Assembly (NCBI GenBank): GCA_910574965.1 | Contig: CAJTDB010000002.1 | Location: 62,001 to 126,000, forward strand | Length of the DNA stretch: 64,000 nt | Source: Lachnospiraceae bacterium | GTDB lineage: Bacteria; Bacillota; Clostridia; Lachnospirales; Lachnospiraceae | Reading direction: 5' to 3' | Shown: one piece after another, positions 36,177 to 45,506 of the stretch | How positions within the stretch are numbered: position 1 is the stretch's first letter | How the letters are laid out: each line of letters starts with the position of its first letter | Position numbers and translations under genes: made by a program | Notes under the pieces: generated by a model | The model's database searches: none | Told to the model about the DNA's origin: nothing | What the model saw: the letters and a program-made list of their open reading frames with translations, nothing else

Positions 36177-39100
36177 CTATCTTGTTTTCTTTCTTCTCCC
36201 TTTGAAGAAGACGATCCCCAGAATCAGGAGCAGCAGCGTACACCCTGCCGCCAATCCCACATACAGAAGGATCGGGCTGTCATCCCCGGTCTGAGCGCCA
36301 AGCAGTCTTTGGACCGCATTTCCTGAAGAAGAGGACGTCCCGTTCACTCTTCCCCCGGCTCCGTTTGTCCAGGATACGGCAATGGGAGACAGGCCCGTCA
36401 CCCGGAACCGGATGCCATTGTCCGTCTTGGTTACCCCCGGCACCTCTACCGTACCGGAAGTATGGCCGAACAGGCTCTCGCCAAACATATGTGCGACCGC
36501 AAAATTATGCGTATATCGTCCGGTGCCGCCCGGATAAGGCAGCGTCACCATAATGCCTCCGCTTGGGAAATTGCCGGCATTGGCCTCCACCCAGGTTTTT
36601 CCTTCATCGGTGCTCACCTGAAGAGTCACATCATAGACATTTATGTTCTCCTCGCTGTAGACGCCGGAGCTGGTCAGTATCCGTTTTAATTCCTGCTCAA
36701 TCTTCACAGGCGTATTGTAACCGGTGCTCTTCAGGCCATCCGGAACTTTGGACAGCCCCTCTTCCATAACCAGTTTATAGCTGTTTCCGTCTTTGGCCTC
36801 CGGCGGATCGGAAAGCTCTTTCAGGGCATTGACCGTCGCCTTGATCTCCGGATCGCCGTCCGGAAGCTCGTAGTTCTTCGGCTCCTTCGGGTCAAACTTC
36901 CACTCTTCCTTATCTTCCAGAACCACGCTGACCTTATAACTGCCCGCATCTGCCGATTTAAACCCGCTTGTCATCATGGATTCCGGCTGTTCGAACTTGA
37001 TTTCACCATCCAGAATCCCCTCTACCTCCAGGGTTCCATACACTTTTACCTCGCCGGACGTTCCTGCCGTCTTAGAAGCCCGCAGACCGGAAGTGTTCCA
37101 GGTCAGCTTTTTCTTCTCCACCTTTGTGGACGTCTCGGCCTGGGCGCCTTCTACGGTATCCGCGGAAGCCGGCGTGAAGACGGCGATAATGGTATGATCT
37201 CCTGCAGTCAGGTCAGATTTGCCAAGCTCCACCTTTGCCTTGTCTCCGGATACCTTGATGGTCCGGGCACTGCCCACACGGTTGCTGCTCTTCACTTCGT
37301 CCATGTAGAACTGTACGCCGCCGGATAAGGTTTCGCCGGCTTTTCCGTTCTCTATGGTCACTGTGGCAGTGTAAGTCACATCGTCACCGTAGGTGATCTC
37401 CGAATCCGAAGCTTTGATGGAAACTGCCGTTTTGGTCTTTTCCACCGGCTTGGGCGCGACTTTCGTATTCACCGGCGCAGACTTGGAATCTTCTGCCGTA
37501 TCGGAGGTAAACATCGCTAAAACGGTATGATTTCCTTCTGTCAGCACGGAACTGTTTAAAGTGATGGAAGCCGTGCCGCCGGATGCTGTGATTGGGTACG
37601 GATTTCCTACTTTATTTGCGCTTCCCTCTCCATTCAGATAGAACTGCACCCATCCGTTCAGCGAATCGCCGGACTGACCGCCCTTTTTCGTAACCGCAGC
37701 GGTATACGTGACTTCTTCGCCGAAGGTAATGTCTGTTTTGTCAGCCTGCAGGGTGATGGCGGATTCTATGATCTCTTTGCTGAAAGTCACACGGGACTCG
37801 ATGTCTTCGTTGCTGTCATAGTTGCTCGTATCCACTTTGGCGCTGAAGCTGAAATCCCCTTCTGCAGCGGATGTAAAGGTACCTGTATATTTTCCGCTGC
37901 CGCCGGAAGCCTGGGCCAGAGGAATGGAGGTTGTAGTATTATTTCCTCTTGCTGTAAGCTGTATATCTGCCGGTTTGACAAACTGGTTTTCGTCTCCGCC
38001 TATCGTTACGGTCACTGTTACTGGTTTGTTGATGCTCTGGGTCAGAGGCTGAACTTCAATGTCCAGGGTGAAGTGGGCCTTTTGAATGGTGCCGGTGGCG
38101 GTGCAGGTAGTCTGAGTCAACTCATACTTCTTTTCCATATTCTCCGGCAGCGTAACACCCAACACTTTAACTGTTTTATTAGTGCCAGCGATTTCATTTT
38201 CAAAAACAGCATCCATCAAAAAACTGTCGATTGGAGCCTCATCTGGCCCAGAGTTTTCTCTAACCAGTTCAATTTTGACATCTTTCAGTATTTCCGAACC
38301 ATCATAAACTTTTGTCAAATCTGCACTGGGAGCAATCCTTGGCAGCACTTTTCTTCTGTTTACCGTAATTGTAAAATCCCCGGATGCATGATAGTTCTTT
38401 CCCTCTGCCATTACCCGTACAGTATATGTACCTGCTTCCAGAGGTTGTACCGCCGGAATACTGGAGTCGGTGATGGGGTTTCCTTTGTACCAGGTATAGG
38501 ACCAGTTAAGAGTCTCCGGAGCTGGAAAACCAGAGGGAAGATCAAAGTATCCTCCGCCATTCTCCGGTTCGACAAGCTTTTCCCCGTACACATAATTTGT
38601 TTTATAACCATTGTCTATTATGGTTCCGCTCACAGGTTTGATCTCTATGGTCTGTTCCGCTATCTCAACCTGGTCCGGCTCAGTTTCTACACTCACTTTT
38701 AAAGAAAACACATAACTTCCTGCATCTAGCCCGGTATTGGTAAATGAAGCTTCCTTATCTGTTGCTCCGCTTAAGAAGGTGAGATTTCCACTATTACAAG
38801 ACCATTCATATTTGAGTTCTGCATCTTTATGGGCATCAGCCATCTCCGGCTTCGCCGTCAAAGTAATCGTTTCTCCATTGTCATATGTAAATTCTGTATC
38901 TGCTGGCGTAACTCCTATCGTCAGACCCTCAATCCACTTCTCATCTGATGCAACCGGCCCAACGCTGTTCCCCGCCAGGACATCTTCGTCCAAGGTTTCT
39001 TTCGTATTCTCCGGGTCCCGGTACCCATACCCGTCCGCCAGCGTATCCTTAATGCTCAGCGCATCTTTTCCCTTCGTCTCAATCCCGGACAACTGGCTGT

Positions 39101-39899
39101 CCCCGCCGATGGCCACGTCCTGGCTTCCGTTCGTATTGTTCAGCGTCAGCGTACCCACCTGTACCTCGCCGCCGGTCATGCTGAACGTACCATTGTTCAT
39201 AGTGATAGCGCTCTCTTTGGCACCTGCCGCTTTGAAAATACCGCCCTTGACCTGCAGCGTCGCGCCGTCCACGTAAACAGGCGCTGACACATTGGAAGAA
39301 AACGTTCCGCCTTCAATGGTCAGCGTACTGCTGCCCGTGGCATACAGACAGGCGCCTTTGTAATTGCTGCTTCCTGCATATACCATCGCACTGCCGGTAC
39401 CGCCCTGGACCGTCAGAGACGCATCTCCTCTCAGTTCAATCAGGTCCACCGTCGCAGGGCCGTTCTCCTGGTCGGCCGTATATTGATAAGTCCATTTAAA
39501 TCCGTTCAGATCCAGTGTTACATTTCCGCCGGTCAGCTCAAAAGCCGTATTCATGGCCGCTTCCGTTGTCACACTGTCCAGAAGGGTAATCTTTGCCGTT
39601 CTTCCGTTGACCGCCGCCCATGCTTCTTTGATATCCGTATAGTCGGTATCTGCGCCGTCTGCATTTACCCGCGCAACCGTCTTGACCACCGGTTCTGTAC
39701 TGACTGCCGGAGCTTCCGGTACAACGGTCTCCGTATTTTGCGTTTCATTTTCTATTACTGAAGGTTCTGTCCCATACACACGCAGCCTGTCCCGCACACC
39801 GGACGCCTCCAGGGCCTGGGGATTTGCCATACTTCCGATCAATACCGCTGTCAGCGCCGCCAGCGCAATTCCTCTCCATCTTATCTTCCTCTGCTTCAT
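36177..39899 (-). CDS. Very large surface protein with Ig-like repeats and C-terminal membrane anchor
   Basis: A 1240-residue exported protein. A signal peptide covers about residues 1-32. Residues 70-300 have short repeated strands (LTVQGGTG, LTIEGGTF, LQVKGGIF) like a right-handed beta helix. Several Ig-like domains follow. Two are clear tandem Big_3-type repeats: ITFGEEVTYTAAVT near 735 and ITYGDDVTYTATVT near 835, each with a QFY segment and a NHTVLAMFT or DHTIIAVFT end. The C-terminus is AQTGDDSP, a hydrophobic span, and KGRRKK, a layout like a cell-wall sorting signal but without a strict LPxTG. Codon use is similar to the neighbours. Role unknown; adhesion is the usual guess. Confidence 0.8.
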   Translation of the reverse strand: MKQRKIRWRGIALAALTAVLIGSMANPQALEASGVRDRLRVYGTEPSVIENETQNTETVVPEAPAVSTEPVVKTVARVNADGADTDYTDIKEAWAAVNGRTAKITLLDSVTTEAAMNTAFELTGGNVTLDLNGFKWTYQYTADQENGPATVDLIELRGDASLTVQGGTGSAMVYAGSSNYKGACLYATGSSTLTIEGGTFSSNVSAPVYVDGATLQVKGGIFKAAGAKESAITMNNGTFSMTGGEVQVGTLTLNNTNGSQDVAIGGDSQLSGIETKGKDALSIKDTLADGYGYRDPENTKETLDEDVLAGNSVGPVASDEKWIEGLTIGVTPADTEFTYDNGETITLTAKPEMADAHKDAELKYEWSCNSGNLTFLSGATDKEASFTNTGLDAGSYVFSLKVSVETEPDQVEIAEQTIEIKPVSGTIIDNGYKTNYVYGEKLVEPENGGGYFDLPSGFPAPETLNWSYTWYKGNPITDSSIPAVQPLEAGTYTVRVMAEGKNYHASGDFTITVNRRKVLPRIAPSADLTKVYDGSEILKDVKIELVRENSGPDEAPIDSFLMDAVFENEIAGTNKTVKVLGVTLPENMEKKYELTQTTCTATGTIQKAHFTLDIEVQPLTQSINKPVTVTVTIGGDENQFVKPADIQLTARGNNTTTSIPLAQASGGSGKYTGTFTSAAEGDFSFSAKVDTSNYDSNEDIESRVTFSKEIIESAITLQADKTDITFGEEVTYTAAVTKKGGQSGDSLNGWVQFYLNGEGSANKVGNPYPITASGGTASITLNSSVLTEGNHTVLAMFTSDTAEDSKSAPVNTKVAPKPVEKTKTAVSIKASDSEITYGDDVTYTATVTIENGKAGETLSGGVQFYMDEVKSSNRVGSARTIKVSGDKAKVELGKSDLTAGDHTIIAVFTPASADTVEGAQAETSTKVEKKKLTWNTSGLRASKTAGTSGEVKVYGTLEVEGILDGEIKFEQPESMMTSGFKSADAGSYKVSVVLEDKEEWKFDPKEPKNYELPDGDPEIKATVNALKELSDPPEAKDGNSYKLVMEEGLSKVPDGLKSTGYNTPVKIEQELKRILTSSGVYSEENINVYDVTLQVSTDEGKTWVEANAGNFPSGGIMVTLPYPGGTGRYTHNFAVAHMFGESLFGHTSGTVEVPGVTKTDNGIRFRVTGLSPIAVSWTNGAGGRVNGTSSSSGNAVQRLLGAQTGDDSPILLYVGLAAGCTLLLLILGIVFFKGRRKKTR

Positions 39900-40220
39900 C
39901 GTATCTCACACTTCCTTTATACCAGTATTCCTACATATCTTTATGTAATTCCTTTAATAATTATTAACAATATACCACAAAATTACCTGTTTGCCTACTG
40001 TCCAAGTGCCGAAACTCATAGATTTCCACAAATTTCTTCTTTCCGCCCCATTCGAACACTTGTTTGCTCCTTATTCCGACATTTTGCTGTTCATTTTTAA
40101 AAGACGGCAAAAATCCGACGCTGTCCTTTGGGATGCATGTACAATCCCAAAACAGACAGGCCGGATTGTCGATCTGATGTAGTTATGATGATAACAGATT
40201 TTGATTTTGAAACAGTCTAT
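39900..40220. other. Gene-free stretch before the surface protein gene
   Basis: This 321-base AT-rich region holds a possible promoter for the surface protein: minus-strand TTGTTA (39970-39965), 17 bases, TACATA (39947-39942). A stretch on the minus strand around 39970-40160 is open in one frame but has no start or recognisable domain. No riboswitch or terminator was recognised. Confidence 0.35.
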
Positions 40221-40643
40221 TTACAGCCTCTCCGCATGTTCATTCATGTTAATATAAGAAGCTACGGAGCAGTCAAACCCTTTGATATGCTTATACAGCC
40301 AGTCAATCACATTTTTATTGACCGCTTCCACAAAAGCATCTGTCGGACCTTCTTCCTCCTCCAGCATTTCGTGAAGTTCTGCAACGGCTTTTACAAATGC
40401 CGCATGCTGTTTTTTATGCTCTTCCAAACCTGGATAGGAAACTTCCTCCTGAAGTTTTTCCTCAGCACCGAAATGAAACTCGGTGTAATCCGACAGATAA
40501 TCCAGCATCTTAATAGCCTCCAGCTTGCCACCGCTCTGCTCGCAGCAGTCCACAAGCTTATTGATTTTCCCGATCAGCTCTTTGTGCTGTCCGTCGATCA
40601 TTTCATTTCCGGTTACCAGGCTTTCGTCAAATTCTGCATACAT
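40221..40643 (-). CDS. Bacteriohemerythrin
   Basis: A 140-residue four-helix protein that binds oxygen at a diiron site. All ligand motifs are in place: His in DGQHKEL near 20, HFGAEEKLQEE near 57 (His and Glu), HKKQHAAF near 76-80 (two His), and HIKGFD near 119 (His and Asp). In anaerobes the family is linked to oxygen delivery, sensing or detoxification. It has an AGGAGG site and lies downstream of the CO dehydrogenase operon, separated by a long hairpin. Confidence 0.93.
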   Translation of the reverse strand: MYAEFDESLVTGNEMIDGQHKELIGKINKLVDCCEQSGGKLEAIKMLDYLSDYTEFHFGAEEKLQEEVSYPGLEEHKKQHAAFVKAVAELHEMLEEEEGPTDAFVEAVNKNVIDWLYKHIKGFDCSVASYINMNEHAERL

Positions 40644-40670
40644 TTTATTAGTTCCTCCTATTATAGTTCC

Positions 40671-40758
40671 GCATCCTTTTCAAAAATGCCCCTTACCTGG
40701 AAGCATTTCCACCCACACTTGTGTCTGGAAATCCTTCCGGGCATTTTTGAAAGGATGC
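40671..40758. repeat. Long imperfect hairpin of about 34 bp between oxidoreductase and hemerythrin genes
   Basis: Outer arms GCATCCTTTTCAAAAATGCCC (40671-40691, split here only by one bulged base against its partner at 40739-40758) and inner arms GGAAGCATTTCCA (40699-40711) with TGGAAATCCTTCC (40726-40738) stack into one long stem. A 7-base bulge lies on one side, and the 14-base loop contains ACACTTGTGT. There is no T-run for termination. Confidence 0.7.
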
Positions 40759-40773
40759 TGTTTTAAATTTCCA

Positions 40774-42012
40774 TCACTTATACTGGTACTCCCAGATATC
40801 GTCCATCCCGTAGAAATCCCCAAAGGTAATGTCAAACACATCCTTTTTCTTCAGCACACCGCTTATATCGATCTGATTTTTAATCAGATACTGCCAGTGT
40901 CCGGTATGGGAAATATCCCCCTGGATAAGAATGGACTTTAAAATACCGTCTTTTACAACTGCTTTCTTATAGCAGTTTCGGCTCTCCTTTGTATATACCT
41001 CGGCTCCGTCTACCTGTGCATTGATATCTCCGATGGTCAGCATCTGAAGGCCGAAGAAATTCGATGTATTTTTCATGCAGTACCGGTCCGTATATTCTGC
41101 CGGCGTCCCGCACATGTTCGAAGCTGCCACCCGTCCCATATCCATGGCATTGGGCCATACGCCGGACAATCCGGTCACGTCTCCTGCCGCATACACATCC
41201 GGTGCGGAAGTGCGCATCCGGGCGTCTACCGTGATGCCCCGCTCCATGGCAAGACCGCTTCCTTCCAGCCATGCAATGTTCGGCCGTACGCCTGCTGCAC
41301 AGACAACAAAATCACATTCCACGGTCTCTCCGGTGGAAAGCACTACCGCCGTGATCTCATTTTGTTCATTGACAATGCTGTCACTGGCTCCGATGCCCAG
41401 AAGAAATCTGGCTCCATGGGACTCAAAACGCTCCTGATAAGCTTTTGCCGCCGTATCATCCGTCTGCAATGGCATAACTCTCGGTGCCATCTCTGCAATG
41501 GTCACTTTCACGCCCCGTTCCATCAGTCCTGTAGCCACATCCAATCCCACCAGACCGGAGCCTACAATGAACACATGTTTGGCATTCTTGGCCCGAACCG
41601 CCGCATCGATCTTCTGGGCATCACTCAGATCACGGAAGCCGTACACGTTGGACGCCGTCCGGAAATGGTTGATGGGCGGAATGCCGAATACAGAACCGGT
41701 TGCAATCAGAAGCTTGTCGTAGGGCTGGTACCCGTTTTCCATAAGGATCTGCTTCTTTGCGGTATCCAGTCCCAGTGCTTTCTGACCTTTTCCCCAGTAA
41801 ATCTCGTTCTTCTCGAAGAAATCCGGTTCCACAAAAGAAAGTTCTTCTTCGGTGCGCTCACCGCCTAAAAATTTGTGCAGCATACAGCGGGAATGAGAGT
41901 GCTCATCAACGGACATCATAATAATCGTCACATCTTTTTTGCAGAGCCTGATTCGCTCCGCGGCTGCTATGCCGGCCGCTCCGGTACCTACGATTACATA
42001 GATCTCTGCCAT
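40774..42012 (-). CDS. FAD-dependent NAD(P) oxidoreductase associated with CO dehydrogenase
   Basis: A 412-residue pyridine nucleotide-disulfide-type flavoprotein. FAD binding GTGAAGIAAAERI lies near residue 9, the NAD(P) Rossmann motif VGSGLVGLDVATGL near 150, and the second FAD motif VYAAGDVTG near 270. No redox-active CxxxxC disulfide is seen. It follows cooF by only 3 bases. The gene set CooS, CooF and this flavoprotein is a known arrangement in anaerobic clostridia, where the flavoprotein is thought to pass electrons from CO oxidation to NAD(P). Confidence 0.88.
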   Translation of the reverse strand: MAEIYVIVGTGAAGIAAAERIRLCKKDVTIIMMSVDEHSHSRCMLHKFLGGERTEEELSFVEPDFFEKNEIYWGKGQKALGLDTAKKQILMENGYQPYDKLLIATGSVFGIPPINHFRTASNVYGFRDLSDAQKIDAAVRAKNAKHVFIVGSGLVGLDVATGLMERGVKVTIAEMAPRVMPLQTDDTAAKAYQERFESHGARFLLGIGASDSIVNEQNEITAVVLSTGETVECDFVVCAAGVRPNIAWLEGSGLAMERGITVDARMRTSAPDVYAAGDVTGLSGVWPNAMDMGRVAASNMCGTPAEYTDRYCMKNTSNFFGLQMLTIGDINAQVDGAEVYTKESRNCYKKAVVKDGILKSILIQGDISHTGHWQYLIKNQIDISGVLKKKDVFDITFGDFYGMDDIWEYQYK

Positions 42013-42015
42013 TTG

Positions 42016-42462
42016 CTACACCTCCTCTACCCATATGGCCTGTTTGGGACAGGCAGCCACACATGCAGGACCTTCCGGGCGTTCCTTGCAGAAATCACAT
42101 TTTAATATCTTCGTCCCGCTCTGATCCGGCTTTGGTATTCCATAGGGACAGTTCATCACACACATAAAGCACGCACCGCAGCGCTTCTCGTCGTAAGTCA
42201 CATGTCCGGTTTCCATATCCTTTTTCAGCGCCCCGCTCATACAACTGTTGGCACAGCCGGGCACACTGCAGTGACGGCAGAACATCGGCAGATATCCGCC
42301 TTTCCCGTCATTTTGAATCTCATTGCGGGCCTCCGTCTCCGGAAGGCTGAAGTTCAGCGTAATAACACCTTCCCCGCCGTCCGTGCGATGGCTGTCCATA
42401 CATGCCAGCGCACAGTTTTTGCACCCATCACATTTGGAAGGGTCTATCGCGATCCGTTTCAT
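42016..42462 (-). CDS. cooF: CooF-like four-cluster ferredoxin
   Basis: A 148-residue iron-sulfur protein with four CxxCxxC-type groups: CDGCKNCALAC near 11, CRHCSVPGCANSC near 62, CGACFMCVMNC near 95, and CDFCKERPEGPACVAAC near 122. This is the pattern of the electron transfer subunit that takes electrons from CooS. It lies between cooS (15-base gap) and the flavoprotein (3-base gap) and has a GGGGGCGG site. Confidence 0.9.
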   Translation of the reverse strand: MKRIAIDPSKCDGCKNCALACMDSHRTDGGEGVITLNFSLPETEARNEIQNDGKGGYLPMFCRHCSVPGCANSCMSGALKKDMETGHVTYDEKRCGACFMCVMNCPYGIPKPDQSGTKILKCDFCKERPEGPACVAACPKQAIWVEEV

Positions 42463-42477
42463 AATCCGCCCCCTTCT

Positions 42478-44364
42478 TTAAATGTTCAGTCCTTTTCTTC
42501 TCTCCAAAATGATCGCTTCCATCTGATCGGCAGCCTTGACCGGATCGATCTCCACGAGTACCTGCCCGCCGGTAATCTCTTTTAAGCCTTCTGTCAGTAC
42601 ATTGACGACCAGTTCACTGCCAGCGATAAACGGCTGCTGTCCAAGATGAAGCGGAAGGCCCAGCGCCAGTCCAAAGCATCCGTCTGCCAGCGCCTGCTCT
42701 TCCAGCCACTGGGGTGCGGAAAGCACCAGCGGAAGCTGCGGAATGTCAATGCCGATCTCCGCTGCCAGCGCCGTAGCCACCATCTCCAGACGTCCGATGG
42801 CCAGACAGGGACCAAAGTTCAGAACCGGTGCGATGCCAAGGCTCTTACATACCTCTTTTAAGCTGTCTCCTGCCAGCTCTGCCGCCTCCGGCGTCATCAG
42901 CCCGCAGTTCTCCAGACCGCCTGAGGAACATCCTGCGGAAAGTACGATAATGTCTCGTTTGATCAGTTCCTTTGTAAGCTCTACCGTCAGTACATCATGT
43001 CCGCCTGCCGTCAGGTTCGAACAGCCCACAACGCCTGCCACGCCCTTGATCTTGCCGGATACGATCAGATCAATCAGCGGCTTCCACTGTCCTCCTAAGA
43101 ACTCTTTTAAAGAAACTTCGGAAACACCGGTCAGTGTGTTCTGGTTGCCGTGCTCCGGCTGCAGATTCATAGGAACCGCACCCCGGCGCTCCTTGTACGC
43201 CTCAATAATCTTGTCGATGATGACTTCTGTCTGTGCCTCTCTCTTCTCATAGGCGTATTCCACGGACTCCGCATTGGCTTTCTTTGCCACCAGATCCAGA
43301 CAGATCTGCTTAATCTTCAGTTCGTCACAGATCGGCTCGATACCCGGAAGCGTACAGTTAAACTCAGACAGCACGGCATCAATGGCTCCGGTTGCCAGCA
43401 CCGCCTCGCTGGTATAGTTATTTCCCGCATGGCCGTCAAAAATATCCGTGTAATGAGCGCCGCGAAGCTGCAGGTCCTGTCCGACACACGTACAGCCTAC
43501 CAATTTGAAACCTTTCGCTCCCGCTGCTTTTGCCTTTTCCACCACATCCGCATCCACCAGACGGTTCTGGATGTGTGTAAACAGAGAATGCTGATGTCCG
43601 GTTATCATAATATTGATATAATCCGGATCAATAACGTTTAACCCCACGGGGGCCAGACGGATCTTCGGTTCTCCAAGCATCACATCATTTAATAAGTTGG
43701 TCAGCGTCAGGCCGTACAGACCTGTGGAAATACCCAGGCGCAGACAGGTCATAAGCATTTCCACCGGGTCAGAATTTAAGTTTGTGGAGCATTTCACCAC
43801 ACCATCAAAAACTTCGGACTTAGAGCCCCCCGGTACGATGCCGAGCTCTTTCCACTTCTTGTAGCGGGGCGCATATGCCATCTTCTCCACCAGTTCCATC
43901 TCTTCCCATATGGGTTTATAGAGATCTGCCAGTACCTTATCCGCTACAGCCAGCGCCTGCGCATGTGCATCCAGAGACTTGTCGATCCCGAACTCCTCCA
44001 CCAGTGTCTGAAGGGCATGGGGTCCTTTGATCTCTCCGTGATTCTCGGCTGTATGTTTCAGATTCCAGGCGGTCTTCTCCACAATGTGGATATAACAGCC
44101 GCTTCCGCATGCCACAGCACGCAGGAAATTCCTAGTCACAATCACATCTGCCGTAGCTCCGCAGATACCTCTTGGAGCAGTCGGCGTGATCCGGCAGGGA
44201 CCGTTGGAGCACAGACGGCAGCAAACTCCCTTTAATCCGAAGCCGCATTTCACACTCTGTCCCTTCACCCGATGGTGGGATGTCTCCATGGGAAGCCCTG
44301 CAATAAAGCTTTCCAGCGGTTTATCCGCACTTTGACAGGTTTCACAGCCATAACATTGATTCAT
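42478..44364 (-). CDS. cooS: Anaerobic carbon monoxide dehydrogenase catalytic subunit
   Basis: A 628-residue Ni-Fe CO dehydrogenase. The N-terminus MNQCYGCETCQ and the following CCRLCSNGPCRI near 50 hold the Cys for the D and B clusters. VGCTCVGQDLQLRG near 290, VVGCSNLTAGGHD near 445, SAGCSSGGLENCG near 475 and FGPCLAIGR near 515 hold the C-cluster ligands. It oxidises CO to CO2 or the reverse. I start at ATG 44364, which has an AGGAGG site; an ATG seven codons upstream does not. It is the first gene of cooS-cooF-flavoprotein. No accessory cooC and no acetyl-CoA synthase is in the window. Confidence 0.94.
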   Translation of the reverse strand: MNQCYGCETCQSADKPLESFIAGLPMETSHHRVKGQSVKCGFGLKGVCCRLCSNGPCRITPTAPRGICGATADVIVTRNFLRAVACGSGCYIHIVEKTAWNLKHTAENHGEIKGPHALQTLVEEFGIDKSLDAHAQALAVADKVLADLYKPIWEEMELVEKMAYAPRYKKWKELGIVPGGSKSEVFDGVVKCSTNLNSDPVEMLMTCLRLGISTGLYGLTLTNLLNDVMLGEPKIRLAPVGLNVIDPDYINIMITGHQHSLFTHIQNRLVDADVVEKAKAAGAKGFKLVGCTCVGQDLQLRGAHYTDIFDGHAGNNYTSEAVLATGAIDAVLSEFNCTLPGIEPICDELKIKQICLDLVAKKANAESVEYAYEKREAQTEVIIDKIIEAYKERRGAVPMNLQPEHGNQNTLTGVSEVSLKEFLGGQWKPLIDLIVSGKIKGVAGVVGCSNLTAGGHDVLTVELTKELIKRDIIVLSAGCSSGGLENCGLMTPEAAELAGDSLKEVCKSLGIAPVLNFGPCLAIGRLEMVATALAAEIGIDIPQLPLVLSAPQWLEEQALADGCFGLALGLPLHLGQQPFIAGSELVVNVLTEGLKEITGGQVLVEIDPVKAADQMEAIILERRKGLNI

Positions 44365-44531
44365 ACGTATCTCCTCCTGTTTCATTTACGCATTTGTTCG
44401 TTTTTGGGACTTTCCTTAGTAAATGTTACAAAAACAACCTACCTATAGCATAACGGAAACTGTAAAAATATACAACACTAAAATGCAAAAAACCTGTCAA
44501 AGCACCGGCCTTACCTTCTGCTGCACAGCAC

Positions 44532-44559
44532 AAAAAAGGTCCGGTAAACACCGAACCTT
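44532..44559 (-). terminator. Terminator after tRNA-Gly
   Basis: AAGGTTCGGT pairs with ACCGGACCTT around a 4-base loop and is followed by a run of T on the minus strand, 5 bases past the tRNA 3' end. Confidence 0.85.
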
Positions 44560-44563
44560 CTAA

Positions 44564-44635
44564 AGCACGAGACGGGATTCGAACCCGCGACCCTCGCCTT
44601 GGCAAGGCGATACTCCACCACTGAGCCACTCGTGC
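44564..44635 (-). tRNA. tRNA-Gly (anticodon GCC)
   Basis: A 72-base cloverleaf. Acceptor GCACGAG/CTCGTGC, D stem GCTC/GAGT, anticodon stem TCGCC/GGCGA with loop TTGCCAA, T arm GCGGG-TTCGAAT-CCCGT. The discriminator is T and CCA is not encoded. It has its own promoter and terminator. Confidence 0.95.
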
Positions 44636-44675
44636 ATATTGTCCCTTCGGCACTGCTTTGCCGACGACAATAATT

Positions 44676-44704
44676 ATAATACAGCAAAATCCCTTTCCTG
44701 TCAA
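44676..44704 (-). promoter_or_regulatory. tRNA-Gly promoter
   Basis: Minus-strand TTGACA (44704-44699), 17-base spacer, TATTAT (44681-44676). Confidence 0.8.
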
Positions 44705-44710
44705 CTGCCT

Positions 44711-44742
44711 TTTTGGAATTTTTGAAATTTTTGAAATTTTTT
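44711..44742. repeat. Short tandem repeat of TTTTTGAAAT type
   Basis: Three consecutive 10-base units (TTTTTGGAAT, TTTTTGAAAT, TTTTTGAAAT) lie right after the nitroreductase stop codon. Purpose unknown; could be chance or a poor terminator tail. Confidence 0.45.
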
Positions 44743-45506
44743 CAGATACGGCCCAGAATCAGGCTGCCTGCATAGAGATGGTTCTGCACGGCCTTCTCCA
44801 TGATGCTGTCCAGCTTCTGATAATTCAGGTCGAACCAGTGTTCTTCCGCAGTAATCAGCATATGAGACAGGGCAATGCCTGCATTGAACAGATTCTTATT
44901 TAACTGTTTCTGATAGCCCACCGGCCCAGGCCTGCGGACGAAAAGATGAATCCGGTTTTCTGTTACCACAAATCTCCAGGGCTGCTGATTCAGAGCCGAC
45001 GGAGCCAGCCTGGCAGGCTCTAAAAGCTTCTTCTGTATCCGTCCCACCGGAACATTGGCCTTTATGAGCTTTTTAAGCTCCATTCGCTTAAAATCCGACC
45101 GGCTGCGTTCTAAGGGCTCTGCCGGATAGCCAAAAGCCAGTATCATCATCAGTTCCAGCCCTTCCTCCGCGTCCTCTTTGAGTCTGGCACCTCCTTGATA
45201 GCAGGTCCCTATACCTATCGTATGAAGATGCAATACTAGCTGCTGCATCAAACACCCGGCATTCATATGATAATCTTCGCTGTCCTCCGAATACAGCGCC
45301 GCATAATACGGCGCCTTCACCTGAAAAAGACCTCTTACCTTGTGATCGGATGCCTGATAAATTTTCCATTTGATACGTATATCCGGACGGACCCCCACGG
45401 CATCCCTCCCAAATCCCTGAATCTCCTGCAGAATCCCCTCTTCTACTTTTTCGTTCGTATACTTACGGACCGATTTCCTCCTGAATATTGCCTCATACTT
45501 CGTCAT
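44742..45506 (-). CDS. Nitroreductase-family flavoprotein (TM1586-type)
   Basis: A 254-residue FMN-dependent reductase. It starts MTKYEAIFRRKSVRKY, has the two-half arrangement of the TM1586-type nitroreductases, with GIGTCYQGG near 110, FGYPAEP near 133 and the PSALNQQPWRFVV motif near 178. Substrate unknown. ATG 45506 lies inside the pepF stop region, so the two genes overlap by 14 bases and are translationally coupled. Confidence 0.8.
   Translation of the reverse strand: MTKYEAIFRRKSVRKYTNEKVEEGILQEIQGFGRDAVGVRPDIRIKWKIYQASDHKVRGLFQVKAPYYAALYSEDSEDYHMNAGCLMQQLVLHLHTIGIGTCYQGGARLKEDAEEGLELMMILAFGYPAEPLERSRSDFKRMELKKLIKANVPVGRIQKKLLEPARLAPSALNQQPWRFVVTENRIHLFVRRPGPVGYQKQLNKNLFNAGIALSHMLITAEEHWFDLNYQKLDSIMEKAVQNHLYAGSLILGRI

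Noticed and set aside
39970-40160. Open frame of about 60 codons on the minus strand upstream of the surface protein
   Set aside because: No start codon with a ribosome binding site and no recognisable motif; could be chance in an AT-rich spacer.
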